NCBI RefSeq assembly: GCF_022605165.1
Contig: NC_063068.1
Location: 5,456,001 to 5,520,000, forward strand
Direction: 5' to 3'
Length of the DNA: 64,000 nt
From: Purpureocillium takamizusanense
Taxonomy: Eukaryota; Ascomycota; Sordariomycetes; Hypocreales; Ophiocordycipitaceae
Part shown: in pieces, positions 11,434 through 21,639 of the stretch
Layout of the letters: each line of letters starts with the position of its first letter
Numbering within the stretch: the stretch's first letter is position 1
The notes under the pieces: generated by a model
What the model was told of the DNA's origin: nothing
What the model saw: the letters and a program-made list of their open reading frames with translations, nothing else
Databases searched by the model: none
Program-made: the position numbers and the translations under genes

Positions 11434-12538
11434 TCATATCCACATGCTCAGCACATAGTTCCACAGATCCGAAGCCATCAGAGACGGGAGCGTGGTGGGC
11501 ACCTGCCAATTAGCATCGTGCTTCCAGGTCTTCCGATCCCCAATGTCCGTCCGGCGCTGGAGGTCGCCGTAGGTGTTTCGGGGGCCTGGGCGAAAGAGCG
11601 GACTCAGGGTCTGGTTCCCGGCCGCGGCAGACTGTTTCGTGGGCACTCTGTTCCGGGCTTGATACGCGAGGGCCGGGAGGGCTTTCCCGTGTCGCTAGGC
11701 GTCGTATACCTCCCTCGCAGACGCCGCCGCGGCTGCTTGACATTTCAGCAGGTTGACCTCGTTGACCTTGTCCAAGAGTTTTCTGTCCCCGAAGGCGGTC
11801 CACCGCGAGCCGCTGGCGTCCTCGACTTGGAGACCGAAGGCGGAATCCTCGTCGTGCATGTACTTGAGTTGGGTTCAGCACAGCACAGCAAAGCACAGTT
11901 CCCCCTACCTCAGTCACAATTATACAAGAGAAGAGAAAGAAGAAAAGAACTCTCACCTGAGCGAGCTTGTCCGCCATTCCCGTCATGCCGTAAAGGAGAC
12001 GGCGTGGTACTCGCAGGTAACCCGCTAAGAAGAAGTCTTGCAGGTAGTGATCAGCGAAGGCGTTCATCACGTATGCCTCGAAGAGTGTCTCGCGCGACTT
12101 CCTTCCGTTTGCCGCGTGTTCGATTGCCGCTTCATGACCGGTCGTATAGGCGATACGGGCGTCCTCCCCACAGTGATCCCAGTTGATCATAGCAAGACCG
12201 GCGTACGAAGGCAGATTCTCCCGCCGTCTCCCTCTAGTCATCCATTGCGGTTTTACATTGCTAGGAGCTTCGCCGGCGCTATACATAGAGGATAGGTCTC
12301 GTCCGTTCGCAACGGCTTGGGCGATGGCATCCATCTCCTGTTACAGGTAGTCCAGCAGCCCCTTTGCGTCGCCCGGTTCGTCCTCGGGGTTGTTTATCAG
12401 AGTGTCCAGCGCGGTCATGAAGCGCTTTCGGTGTTCAGCGTCGTCTGTGCCGTCGCTAATAGGGCTGTTTCGCGAATTGGTGAGATTCTCTGCGAGTGGC
12501 AGCAACTTGGCATCGTTTCTGGGCTCTTGAAGAGCCAT
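11434..12538 (-). pseudogene. Phospholipase C/P1 nuclease-like protein with two in-frame stops
   Basis: The reading frame begins at an ATG at 12538, or 35 codons upstream-equivalent via a small exon: ATG at 12643, intron 12590-12540 with a good GCTAAC branch site. The protein resembles fungal zinc-dependent phospholipase C-like proteins: NAFADHYLQDFFLAGYLRVP (helix with His/Asp ligands), then after a 94-nt intron (11956-11863) YMHDEDSAFGLQVED and WTAFGDRKLLDK, and a C-terminal part with QRRTDIGDRKTWKHD and PTTLPSLMASDLWNY. The frame is broken by TAA at 12343-12341, between LLDYL and QEMDAIAQAV, and by TAG at 11697-11695, after AREVYDA; the same frame continues to 11434 with family-like sequence. 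I call it a probable pseudogene. Alternative in-frame introns (66 nt from 12345, and about 78 nt near 11704) could skip the stops, so the call is not certain. Family naming is from remembered similarity. Confidence 0.6.
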
Positions 12539-13649
12539 CCTGGGGATTATGTTAGCAGACGGATCTGAAGTCCTAGTATGCCGGGTTTACAAACGCTCGA
12601 CTGGTTTTAGCCAGGATGGCGAGGCTGCACAGGACGAAAGCATGTTTTGGAAGCTCTATAAATGAGTGAATGAATGGCTGAATGAATGAATGATGAACAT
12701 AAACTGCTAAGGACAGCCTATAAGAAGAATAAGGGAGTGTAGACTTTATATCGAATAGAAAATAAAAGTCCTGAGGCAAGAGTAAATCCATCGCTTTTTA
12801 ATTTCACATTTTGGCATATTGATGCCGAGGCTCGCTGTTGACATATACAACACCCTCACTTGCCCCTTCAAGCTTCCTAACATGATATACTACTTGCACT
12901 TCGGCACGGGCACCGTAAGTCGCCCAAGATCCTCGTTCATAGTGAGCGAGCTATTGGAGTAGAGGGCACATCACGCCATCACATATATTTGATGCCGCAA
13001 AACGCGCCCTCGCCGTTCCATTCCCCTTTTATTAGTCGTGTATGTACTTCGTACTAAGGTAGTAACAGGCCGTTTGCAGGCCATGCGACGCTAGTATAAA
13101 AAGGGACCGGCAGGATTAAACCCCATAGAGATGGGGTGTAGTAGTCAGTCATCTGACCGCGCAATTCGGCCGGAATGACAGAGCGGCTCGCCCATTTGCC
13201 TCGGAGTCCCTTGCTGCTGCGTGCTTATTACTCAACAGAGACCCCGGATCGAACCTTGCGTTCGGCTTCTACCTACGAAGTAGTAGTGGAGGGCCGCAAC
13301 ACCAGAAGCCCACCCAGACAAAACATCAGCGCCAGGCCACGATCCATACCTGATGAACCCCAGGCTGACGTCCCCCAGCAGCAAGCCCGAGGCAGGAGAA
13401 GCACCAAGCGGCCTGAGGTGTCGTTGACGTCCAGAACAGAGCGGGGGAGGAGCACGGGTTCGGCTTCCGTGCTGTGGTGGCGTGGGTGGAGAGACCCAGG
13501 TCAGGCTTGAGCAGGCAGGCCGCTAGTTACCCGCGTTCGTGCCCCGGTCACAGGGCGCGCTTGGTGGTACAGCAGCGGACGGCAGTGGGTGGAGGGTCCC
13601 TGGGCAGCCACTTCAGCCCGCTTCTTCGGCTCCATTTATAAGTGTCACC
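12539..13649. other. Region between the PLC-like pseudogene and ATG22
   Basis: About 1.1 kb, clearly more AT-rich than the rest of the window between about 12550 and 12900, with GAATGAATG repeats at 12664-12695. It holds a TATAAAA element at 13095-13101 and two TACGAAGTA-type motifs (13045-13053 and 13274-13282). A putative small first exon of the PLC-like gene lies at 12643-12591. Confidence 0.5.
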
Positions 13650-15707
13650 ATGCCGCCAAACAACAGTCAGCTGTCCCGCCCAGACCTCCATGGCCACCGT
13701 CTTTGGTCCGGCCTGTCCGTCACCTCGAAGCGCTCCTTTCGCTCCCACACCTCGTCCTTCGAGGCAGACGACGAGCGCTCCTCGACCGACGGCGACATGA
13801 GTCCGCCGAGAAGCAGCGATGGTGACGGCGACGGCGACGGCGATGACGCGCTGGGCCGGCGCCTAGCGGACGTGGACCGGTATGCCGGCCACGACGCCCG
13901 TCCCACGAGCCGCAAGGAGCTGAGGGGCTGGTACGCGTACTCTTTCGCGGCAGAGACATACGTGGTCTGCGGCATTGGTATGACTGTCTACGACACCTGG
14001 AAGATGGCTTCACACTGGCCGTGCGCGCAAGCCCGCGTGGGCGAAGGCTAACATGAGGTCCCAGGCTCCTTCATCCCCATCCTGCTCGAGTCGCTCGCCC
14101 GCGAAAACGGCGTCCTGCTCTCGGACCCCAGCAAGCCCTGCGGCTCCAGCGACAGCAAGGGCGAGGACGATGGGCAGTGTGTCGTCTACGTCCTGGGCGT
14201 TGAGATCAACACGGCGAGCTTCGCCATGTACACGTTTTCCGTGAGCGTCCTGCTGCAGGCCCTGCTCGTCGTGAGCATCAGCTGCGCTGCGGACCACGGC
14301 AACTACAGGAAGAAGCTGCTCCTTGCATTTGCTTGGATCGGTAGCTTTGCCGTCATGGCCTACATCCTCGTCAGCAAGGAGACGTACCTACTCGGCGCCA
14401 TCCTCACCATCATATCAAACACCTCCTTCGGGGCGTCATTTGTGCTCCTCAACTCCTTCCTCCCGCTACTCGTCCGCCACCATCCAGAGGTTCTGGAGGC
14501 TCAGGCCAGCAGGTCCTCGGGCCGGAACGGTGTCGAGCCCGAGCTGCGACGGGTCGACAGCTCCACGGACGATCTGGAGCCATCTCTGGCCAACTCGAGA
14601 TCCGGCCTCTTGCCCGACGAAGCAGCAGCTGCTGCATCAGAACGGCAGTCAAAGCGCGCCGTTACGCAATCGGACATCACGTCCAAGGAGCTCGAGTGGT
14701 CGACGCGCCTTTCCGCGACGGGTCTGGGTATCGGCTACCTCGCGGCGCTCACGGTCCAGTGCATCTCCATTGGGATCCTGCTCAGCATGAAGAACACGAC
14801 CTGGTCGCAGCGCGTTGTGCTGTTCTTCATTGGATCGTGGTGGGCCGTCTTCACCATTCCCGCTGCGCTGTGGCTCCGGCCGCGCCCCGGGCCGCCGTTA
14901 CTGGCCGGCGACCGCAAGAATCGACTGTCGTGGATTTCCTACTTCACTTACGCATGGAAGTCGCTATTCCGCACGATCCGACTGGCCCGGCGCCTGGCCG
15001 ACATCATGCTGTTCCTCGCAGGCTGGTTCCTCCTGTCGGACGCCATCGCCACGACGTCGTCGACGGCCATCTTGTTTGCCAAGACGCAGCTTCACATGCG
15101 GCCGTGGGCGCTGGGCATGATCAATGTCATCGTCACGCTGACGGGAGTCGTTGGTGCCTTTGGCTGGTCGTGGATGTCGCGCCTGTGCGGGCTCAAGACG
15201 CACCAGACCATCCTAGTGTGCATTGGTCTCTTTGAGCTGATTCCGCTGTACGGGCTCATGGGCTACCTACCATTTGTCCAGAGATGGGGGGTCCTGGGCC
15301 TGCAGCAGCCATGGGAGATGTATCCTCTGGCGGCGATATACGGCATTGTCATGGGCGGGCTGAGCAGCTACTGCCGGTCTCTGTACGGCGAGCTGATACC
15401 GCCAGGGTCGGAAGCCGCCTTCTATGCGCTCTACGCCATCACGGACAAGGGCTCCAGTGTGTTCGGCCCAACCATTGTTGGCGCCATCATCGACAGGACC
15501 GGGAGCATCCGCCCTGCCTTTTGGTTCCTGGGCGCCTTGGTTGGGTTGCCGGCTCCGCTCATATGGTTCATCAACGTGGAGCGCGGTCGCCGGCAAGGCC
15601 ACAAGCTTGCGGAAACGATTGAAGGGTTTTCGCCGTTGGTGGATGAGGACACGCAAGACGAAGCAGAGAGGCGCGGCATGATGGCTGACTATGACGAGGA
15701 TGGCTAG
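13650..15707 (+). CDS. ATG22: Autophagy-related protein 22 (vacuolar amino-acid effluxer)
   Basis: Two exons, 13650-13977 and 14065-15707, joined in phase across an 87-nt intron with a GCTAAC branch site, give about 656 residues. The N-terminal ~95 residues are hydrophilic and Ser/Asp-rich (GDGDGDGDD). The Atg22 signature [29 protein letters not shown] follows (seen in parts here), then multiple hydrophobic membrane segments of the MFS-like fold, a long cytosolic loop after [11 protein letters not shown], and late motifs [19 protein letters not shown] and [13 protein letters not shown], which are strongly conserved in Atg22. Yeast Atg22 sits in the vacuole membrane and exports amino acids released by autophagic breakdown. 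The C-terminus is acidic and cytosolic. Filamentous fungi often have two paralogues; which one this is cannot be told here. Confidence 0.92.
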
Positions 15708-17568
15708 AGGTCTACCATCGTCCTCAGGGCCATGGGGCCAGTGTCGGTTCTTGATTGAGCATAGCGATGGCGTTTGGTGGTGTTTTTGTTGTTCAGAGCG
15801 AGGTCTACTGCCTAGTTCTCGTCTCGTAATACTGCGTGCGAGTTGATTTGAGTGGACAGGGGGCCAGACGCAGGGGGGGGGCCAGATTCGACCAACCGCG
15901 CCGTGATTCCGAGGAAGCCGTGTTAGTCCTGTTTGGTTTTTGCGCTTGTTGCTTGGGCGAGCATAAAGTAAAGTATTTTGTACAGTAAAACATTGTACAC
16001 CCATCCACGAACGCACTCGATGTCGTTCTTTCATGCCAAAAAAAAAAGGCAATGTGCCGAGTCAAGCGGTGCAGCGCGCCCCTGGGGTTTCCAACAGCAT
16101 GGCACTGTCCGAAGTATATTTGGTGATGCGACCCCGGGTGCGGCATAATGTGCTCGCCCGCCCGCTTAGTCGACCGATCCACGACGGGGCTGGAACAGTC
16201 AGCACGGAAATCAGCACTTGGCAGGGACCAACAACCAACCTCGAAGACACTCCCAATAACGTCCGCGCGGGGTGAGAGGGAGGTAGGTCTGTTGGGCGGA
16301 GGCGACAACGGCGGGGTGGAGAGGTTGGAGAGATGGGGTCCGGACCGTCCTTTCTGTTGGTACTAGTACTGTAGTACGCATGTATAGGTAGGTAGTCATG
16401 TACGAAGGACTCACAGTCGCTGCCTGGTCGGATGCGTGCCAAACGTACGAAATGAAAACACGACAATGCGTGCGCATAGACAAGACTTTGCCCATGAGGA
16501 CTGGACTCTGCGATAGCGCGTTGCAGATGCCTGGTGATAGTAAGTCCGTTTCGCATAATAAAGCGGTGCTGTCCCTATTGGCAGCCAGCCTTCGAGTTGA
16601 TGGACCCCCCCTGTCCGGTTGGCACGGCGTGGCGCGGTGCAAAGGCCGAGACACACCCAGACGCGCGCCTTCTCTTGCCCGTCGGGTGCTATTGCCCTGT
16701 GCGTGCGTGCGTGCGTGCGTGCTGGACACCTGGAGCGGATGGAGGCAAGCGCAACCCCCCAGCGACCCCTCCTTCAGCTCTTGCTCACCTCAGGCGCCGG
16801 CTCCTCCTCGCTGTGTCGGTCGGGCTTACCACTGGGTGGGCTGCAGGCGAACTGGCGGCTGGTGCTGGTGCTGGTGCATCCCACTGAAGCCCAATACGGT
16901 AAACGGGTTGTTGGAACGGCCACGCCTGGGTTTCTTCCATATTATTTGCCCACCCAGCCACCGCGATTCCTCACCCAACTTTTTGCCCTCCGTCGAGTCA
17001 CGCACCGCACCGCGCGACCCCTTCCCCATCCCCGGCGTGCCTCGAGCCCTGCCGTCGAGCTGCGACGATCCCGATTGACGCCGCGACGCCGTCGTCCGCT
17101 CGTCACCGAGTCCGAGTCGCAGCCCCGATCCTGTCTTGTGTAACGTGTGCCCCTCGCCGTCACCCGCCGCGTCGCAGCCCGTTCCGTCGTCGCCTCCACC
17201 ACCACCACCACCACCACCACCACCACCGCCGCCAACCCCAACCCCCCAACCCCCGTCGGCCCGTCCATTCCCTTCGACTGCGGAGAAGCATCGCCATCCC
17301 CAGCGGGCGCAGCAGCCGCAGTCGCAGCAGCAGCAGCAGCTAGCAGCGCACCCGACGGCTGGCCGGTGCCCTCTCTGCTGGACACGCCTGCCGCGCGCGC
17401 CAATGCCGAGGCGCCTGGCAATCTTCCTCCACTTCCTCGACCGGACGCTATCGTGATTGAGCGTCTTCGGATCGCGCTTCCTCGAGTGCCGTCACCCATC
17501 ATCGTCGTCGCCGCCGCCGCCGCCGCCCCCTCCGTCGCAGCCGCCGCTCCAGCCCGCCGCGCGTCATC
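15708..17568. other. Intergenic region and long leader of the BAH-PHD gene
   Basis: About 1.9 kb. The distal part (17140-17560) is pyrimidine-rich, with a (CCA)n run near 17206-17227 and GCC/GCA trinucleotide runs. Frames of 100-280 codons here on both strands come from these repeats and lack motifs. No gene is supported. Confidence 0.6.
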
Positions 17569-19077
17569 ATGAGCTCCAAATCCAGGAAGCGGTCCCGCAC
17601 CGTCACCGACGAGAATCGCGCCGACTGCCCCTTCGCCGTGACGCTGGTCACGACGCCCTCGTATGAGGACCGGGACCACGTACCCAAAAAGCGCAAGCGC
17701 GACGGCCCGGAAGACGATCGGAGCTCCAAGGAGCTGATACAAGTGTCGCCCTTTGCGCCCAAGGGCAAGTTCAAGACGCATCAGACCATGGATGTATCGT
17801 ACAGCGTGGAGCCGCGCAAGCGCTGGCTCGACATGACGCGATATAACAGCTTCGTTCGTGAGTAGTCACTTTGTCACCGATTGCTGCACAGCCACCAGCT
17901 TGGCTAGCGCCGGATAGCAGCAGCTCGCTGACTCGATATCCCAGTCAACAACGTCAAGTATTACAACGAAGACTACGTCTACATCGCCAACGACACGACG
18001 ATTGAGCGCCAAAAGGCGACCAGCAAGGACCCCGAGCGCCGGGGCCTGCTGCAGTCCACCGACTATTGGGTAGCCAAGATCCTCGAGGTTAGGGCCCTCG
18101 ATGAGCACCACGTCTACGCACGCGTCTACTGGATGTACTCTCCTGATGAGCTGCCGTCCAATACCCTTGACGGGAAGAAGGTCGTGTCTGGCCGTCAGCC
18201 GTACCACGGCCAGAACGAGTTGATAGCGTCGAATCACAGTAGGCGGTACCCCATCACCCTGCGTCTTGCCGTCCAAAGTGCTGACGAGTGCCAGTGGACG
18301 TGATTAACGTCGTCAGCGTAGCGATGCGCGCCGCGGTGAACCAGTGGGTCGAGGCAGACGACGACCAGGTTCAAGAGTCACTCTATTGGAGACAGGCTTT
18401 TGACTGTCGCACGTCTCAGCTCTCGGTACGTCGCCCCCGCTTCAATGACCGAAGAAAAATACATGCTAACAAGAGCGTCAAAGTCCGTCGAGCTCACCTG
18501 CAAGTGTAGATCGCCCGCCAACCCGGACAAGACGCTTGTCGGGTGCACCAAGTCGGGTTGCGAGCAGTGGCTTCACTACGAGTGTCTCCTGCACGATGCT
18601 CTGACACGCGTGTACGACGAGCTCGGCACCGACAAGCCACACGAGTCCAGTGACTTGCCGGTCAAGATGGAAACCGATGACGCGCCCAATCCAGCACTAC
18701 GCTCGACGACGCCGACCGGGATCAAGGGCGAGGGAACACAGTCTCCAGCTGGCATCAAGCAGGGGATAAATGGGGACGCCGCGCCACCGAAACAGCTTGA
18801 CGGCATCACACCCAAGGCGACCGAATCTCCCGCTCCGGGAACTCCCATCGCCACCACAATCGAGAAGCCGTCAAGGTCGTCGTCTGTCAAGAAGGGCCGC
18901 GGGAAGAAGGCCGTCGTCGAGAGCAAGCCGTACGAGGGCCTGTTCGAGGCGAAGCTCACACTGGACGACGGGCCGACGGTGTGGCAGATCACAGACCTAA
19001 GGCAAGCCGTGACTGGGGGCGACCGCACATGGACGGAGCCCGCTCTCTGCCTGGTGTGCGGCACGAAAATCGACTGA
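17569..19077 (+). CDS. BAH-PHD chromatin reader (EPR-1-like)
   Basis: Four exons, 17569-17857, 17945-18238, 18295-18425 and 18484-19077, give 435 residues. The basic N-terminus (SKSRKRSRTV, PKKRKRDGP) looks like a nuclear localisation signal. A BAH domain spans about residues 95-225: VKYYNEDYVYIAND, YWVAKILEVRALDEHHVYAR, YWMYSPDELP, ELIASNHMDVINVVSV. A PHD-type ligand set follows: CKC-x12-C-x4-C-x4-H-x2-C, then CLVC only at the end. The last pair is 154 residues away, across a Ser/Pro/Lys-rich linker and a conserved-looking VWQITDLR block. The architecture matches Neurospora EPR-1, a BAH-PHD protein that reads H3K27me3 in Polycomb-type silencing; equivalence here is an inference. The exon 4 acceptor (AAAG at 18483) was chosen by frame and by a CTAAC branch site 13 nt upstream. 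Confidence 0.9.
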
Positions 19078-20579
19078 GGTCGAGGCGGTTGACTTACCAC
19101 CCCATAGCTGAAGCCCTGCATTCTCGGCTATCTGCAGCTTACACACAGACAATGGTGTTTTCCATTCCATTCCCTTTGTTCTTGGCTGTTTCCTCTGGGT
19201 CAGCTGCTGCACGTCTTCTTTTCTGGGTATATATATACGGGGGGGGGGGGTAGCGGCAGCAGGAGCAGCACCACCTCCTCAAAGCGCGATGGCGCTTGCT
19301 CCGGCAGCGGGCGTCGAAAAGGGGGGACTGAGATAGGACAGCGTTGGTGGATGGGCGGCTGTGGCGAGGCCGTCAGCGGCCGGGCAGATTGCCGGGCAAC
19401 GGTGGATCTGTTGACTTTTGTCTGCTTCGAGAGTGCGAGTTTGCGTGTGCGTATGCGTGCGTGTGTTTGGCATCCGCGACGGGCGAGGCGTTTCTGCGGG
19501 GACTATAGTATGTATATACCTTTGGTATGCGGCGGGATGTAGGCGCGAAGATGGTTTGTTTCAGTCCCGGCGGGGATGGAGAGGGTGGAGGCATTGACGG
19601 CGGCGATTGCGGCGGCAAGGTAGTAGAGTTGATAAGAGCCTTCCTTGTTCTGAGTCGCTGGGAGACCACTCACTCCTCTTCATCGTGTGATGACGGTGTC
19701 TTGCACTGCCCTGCGAACTTTGGCCTGGTTGCGAGTGACTCGCTTTACAAGTCTATGGAACACATACTTATTTTACCACCTACGTATGTTGTACAAAGTA
19801 CAGGGGCCTCTTTTTATGTGTAGGGAGCAAAGCGACGTGGGATAATAACCACAACAAGATGTTGAATGAGCTTTCAAGCCCCCTTTGCCTTGCCTTGTCC
19901 TTTCCGCGCCATTATCTGTACGTACTACGAAGTACTACGAAGTAGGCAGGTAATGCGAAGTAAGGTAGGACTTATGTACGTATTCGTACCGACAAAGACA
20001 CACGTAGCGTTAGGTAGTACTATATAGTAAGGTAGCATTGGGGGCCAACCAGCCCTATTTGCATTTACGTTAGTACTTGCCGTACGTACGTAAGGTAGTA
20101 CTTCGTAGTCCCACGGTAGGTAGTGATACTATGCGAGTCGTGGTGCCGCCATTGGTAGGCAAGTAAAAGCAACAGCGGCCCGGTCGTCGGTGAGTTTCAA
20201 CGCATGGAGGTGTAGCTCTGCTCACACACCAAGGTGAGGAGGGGGAAGCCTAGGTGGGCTCACCGACACGGGCACGCACGCTGGGACGCTAGGACGCTGG
20301 GACGCTCGGCTTGGGGGTCCGTGTTTAGTGGGCAGGTGAGTGAGTCTCGGGCGTGGCACCCCGCCTTCCCGACCGACCCCGCCGCGTCAGACCAAGCTCC
20401 GCCCCGGAGCTCAAACTCCCCTCCACTCCTCCCAGCTCGCCGCGTCGCCCATCGCATCGCATCACATCGCGTTTCCACAGCCGCAGCAATCACCAATCCC
20501 CAGGACCAACGAAGACGAAGACGACGACGACGACGACGACGGCTGGCCGTCCCTCTTACCCCCGCAGGCACCGCTCAAC
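19078..20579. other. Intergenic region rich in GTAC/TACGAAGTA motifs
   Basis: About 1.5 kb. Between 19740 and 20140 it carries dense TAC/GTA-rich short motifs, including TACGAAGTA at 19926-19934 and 19936-19944, TACTTCGTA at 20099-20107, TACAAAGTA at 19792-19800 and several GTAGGTAG/GTACGTACG runs. A G12 run ends near 19250. The part from about 20340 is the pyrimidine- and GAC-rich leader of the capping protein gene. Confidence 0.6.
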
Positions 20580-21639
20580 ATGGCCGCCGCCGCGGACCCC
20601 TTTGACTCCGCGCTGTACGCCCCTCCCTCCCACTCCCTCCCTTATCCCCCTTACCCATCCACCCCAATGCTCCCGCGGGGGGAGGGGCCGGGGGAGGGAA
20701 CCGGCCATCGACTGATTGACTGACTGACTGACCGCTTGAAGCGACCTCCTCCGCCGGCTGAACCCCAAGCACACGGCCGACCACCTCAATGCCATCATCT
20801 CGCTCGCGCCGGACCTGACCGAGGACCTCCTCTCGTCCGTCGACCAGCCGCTCGCGGTGCGTCGCTGCCGCCAGACGGGCCGCGAGTACCTCCTCTGCGA
20901 CTACAACCGCGACGGCGACTCGCACCGCAGCCCCTGGTCCAACCAGTTCGACCCCCCGCTCGACGAGGCTGGCGCCGGCGGCGTCGGTGCCGACGGCAAC
21001 GAGGGGGCCGGCGAGGGGGCCATCCCCAGCGAGCGCGTCCGTCGCATGGAGATCAAGGCCAACGAGGCCTTTGACATCTACAGGGAGCTGTACTACGAGG
21101 GCGGCGTGAGCAGCGTCTACTTTTGGAACCTCGATGATGGCTTTGCCGGCGTCGTGCTGCTCAAGAAGGGTGAGTCTCTCCTCTCTCATGCAGGCGCTGC
21201 CGACGACGACGCGAGCATAGATAGGGACTGACGGGCAACATGAACAGCGGCCACACCCGGCGGGAGCAGCGAGGGTGTCTGGGACTCCATCCACGTCTTC
21301 GAGGCCATCGAACGCGGCCGCACGACTCACTATAAGCTCACCTCCACCGTGATCCTCTCCCTCTCCACCGCCGAAGGTTCCATCGGCGACATGGACCTCA
21401 GCGGCAACATGACACGCCAGGTCGAGCAGGACCTCCCCGTCGACAGCGACGAGAGCCACATTGCCAACGTCGGCCGTCTCGTCGAGGACATGGAGCTCAA
21501 GATGCGCAATCTGCTCCAGGATGTCTACTTTGGCAAGGCAAAGGACGTGGTCGGGGACCTGCGCAGCGTGGGCAGCCTGAGCGACGGAGCCAGGGACAGA
21601 GAAACCCAGAGGGAGCTTATCGGCAGCATGAGGAGATAG
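20580..21639 (+). CDS. CAP2: F-actin-capping protein subunit beta
   Basis: Three exons, 20580-20614, 20742-21169 and 21248-21639, give 284 residues, the usual length for CapZ beta. Exon 1 encodes [11 protein letters not shown]; splicing with a CTTGAAG acceptor gives [20 protein letters not shown], the conserved start. Other diagnostic blocks are [20 protein letters not shown], the [20 protein letters not shown] segment, [18 protein letters not shown], and the C-terminal beta tentacle region with [15 protein letters not shown]. The protein forms a heterodimer with CapZ alpha that caps actin barbed ends at patches and hyphal tips. A Gly/Ala/Glu-rich insertion (about residues 70-90) after FDPPLDE is longer than in yeast and is probably a surface loop. 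Confidence 0.95.
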
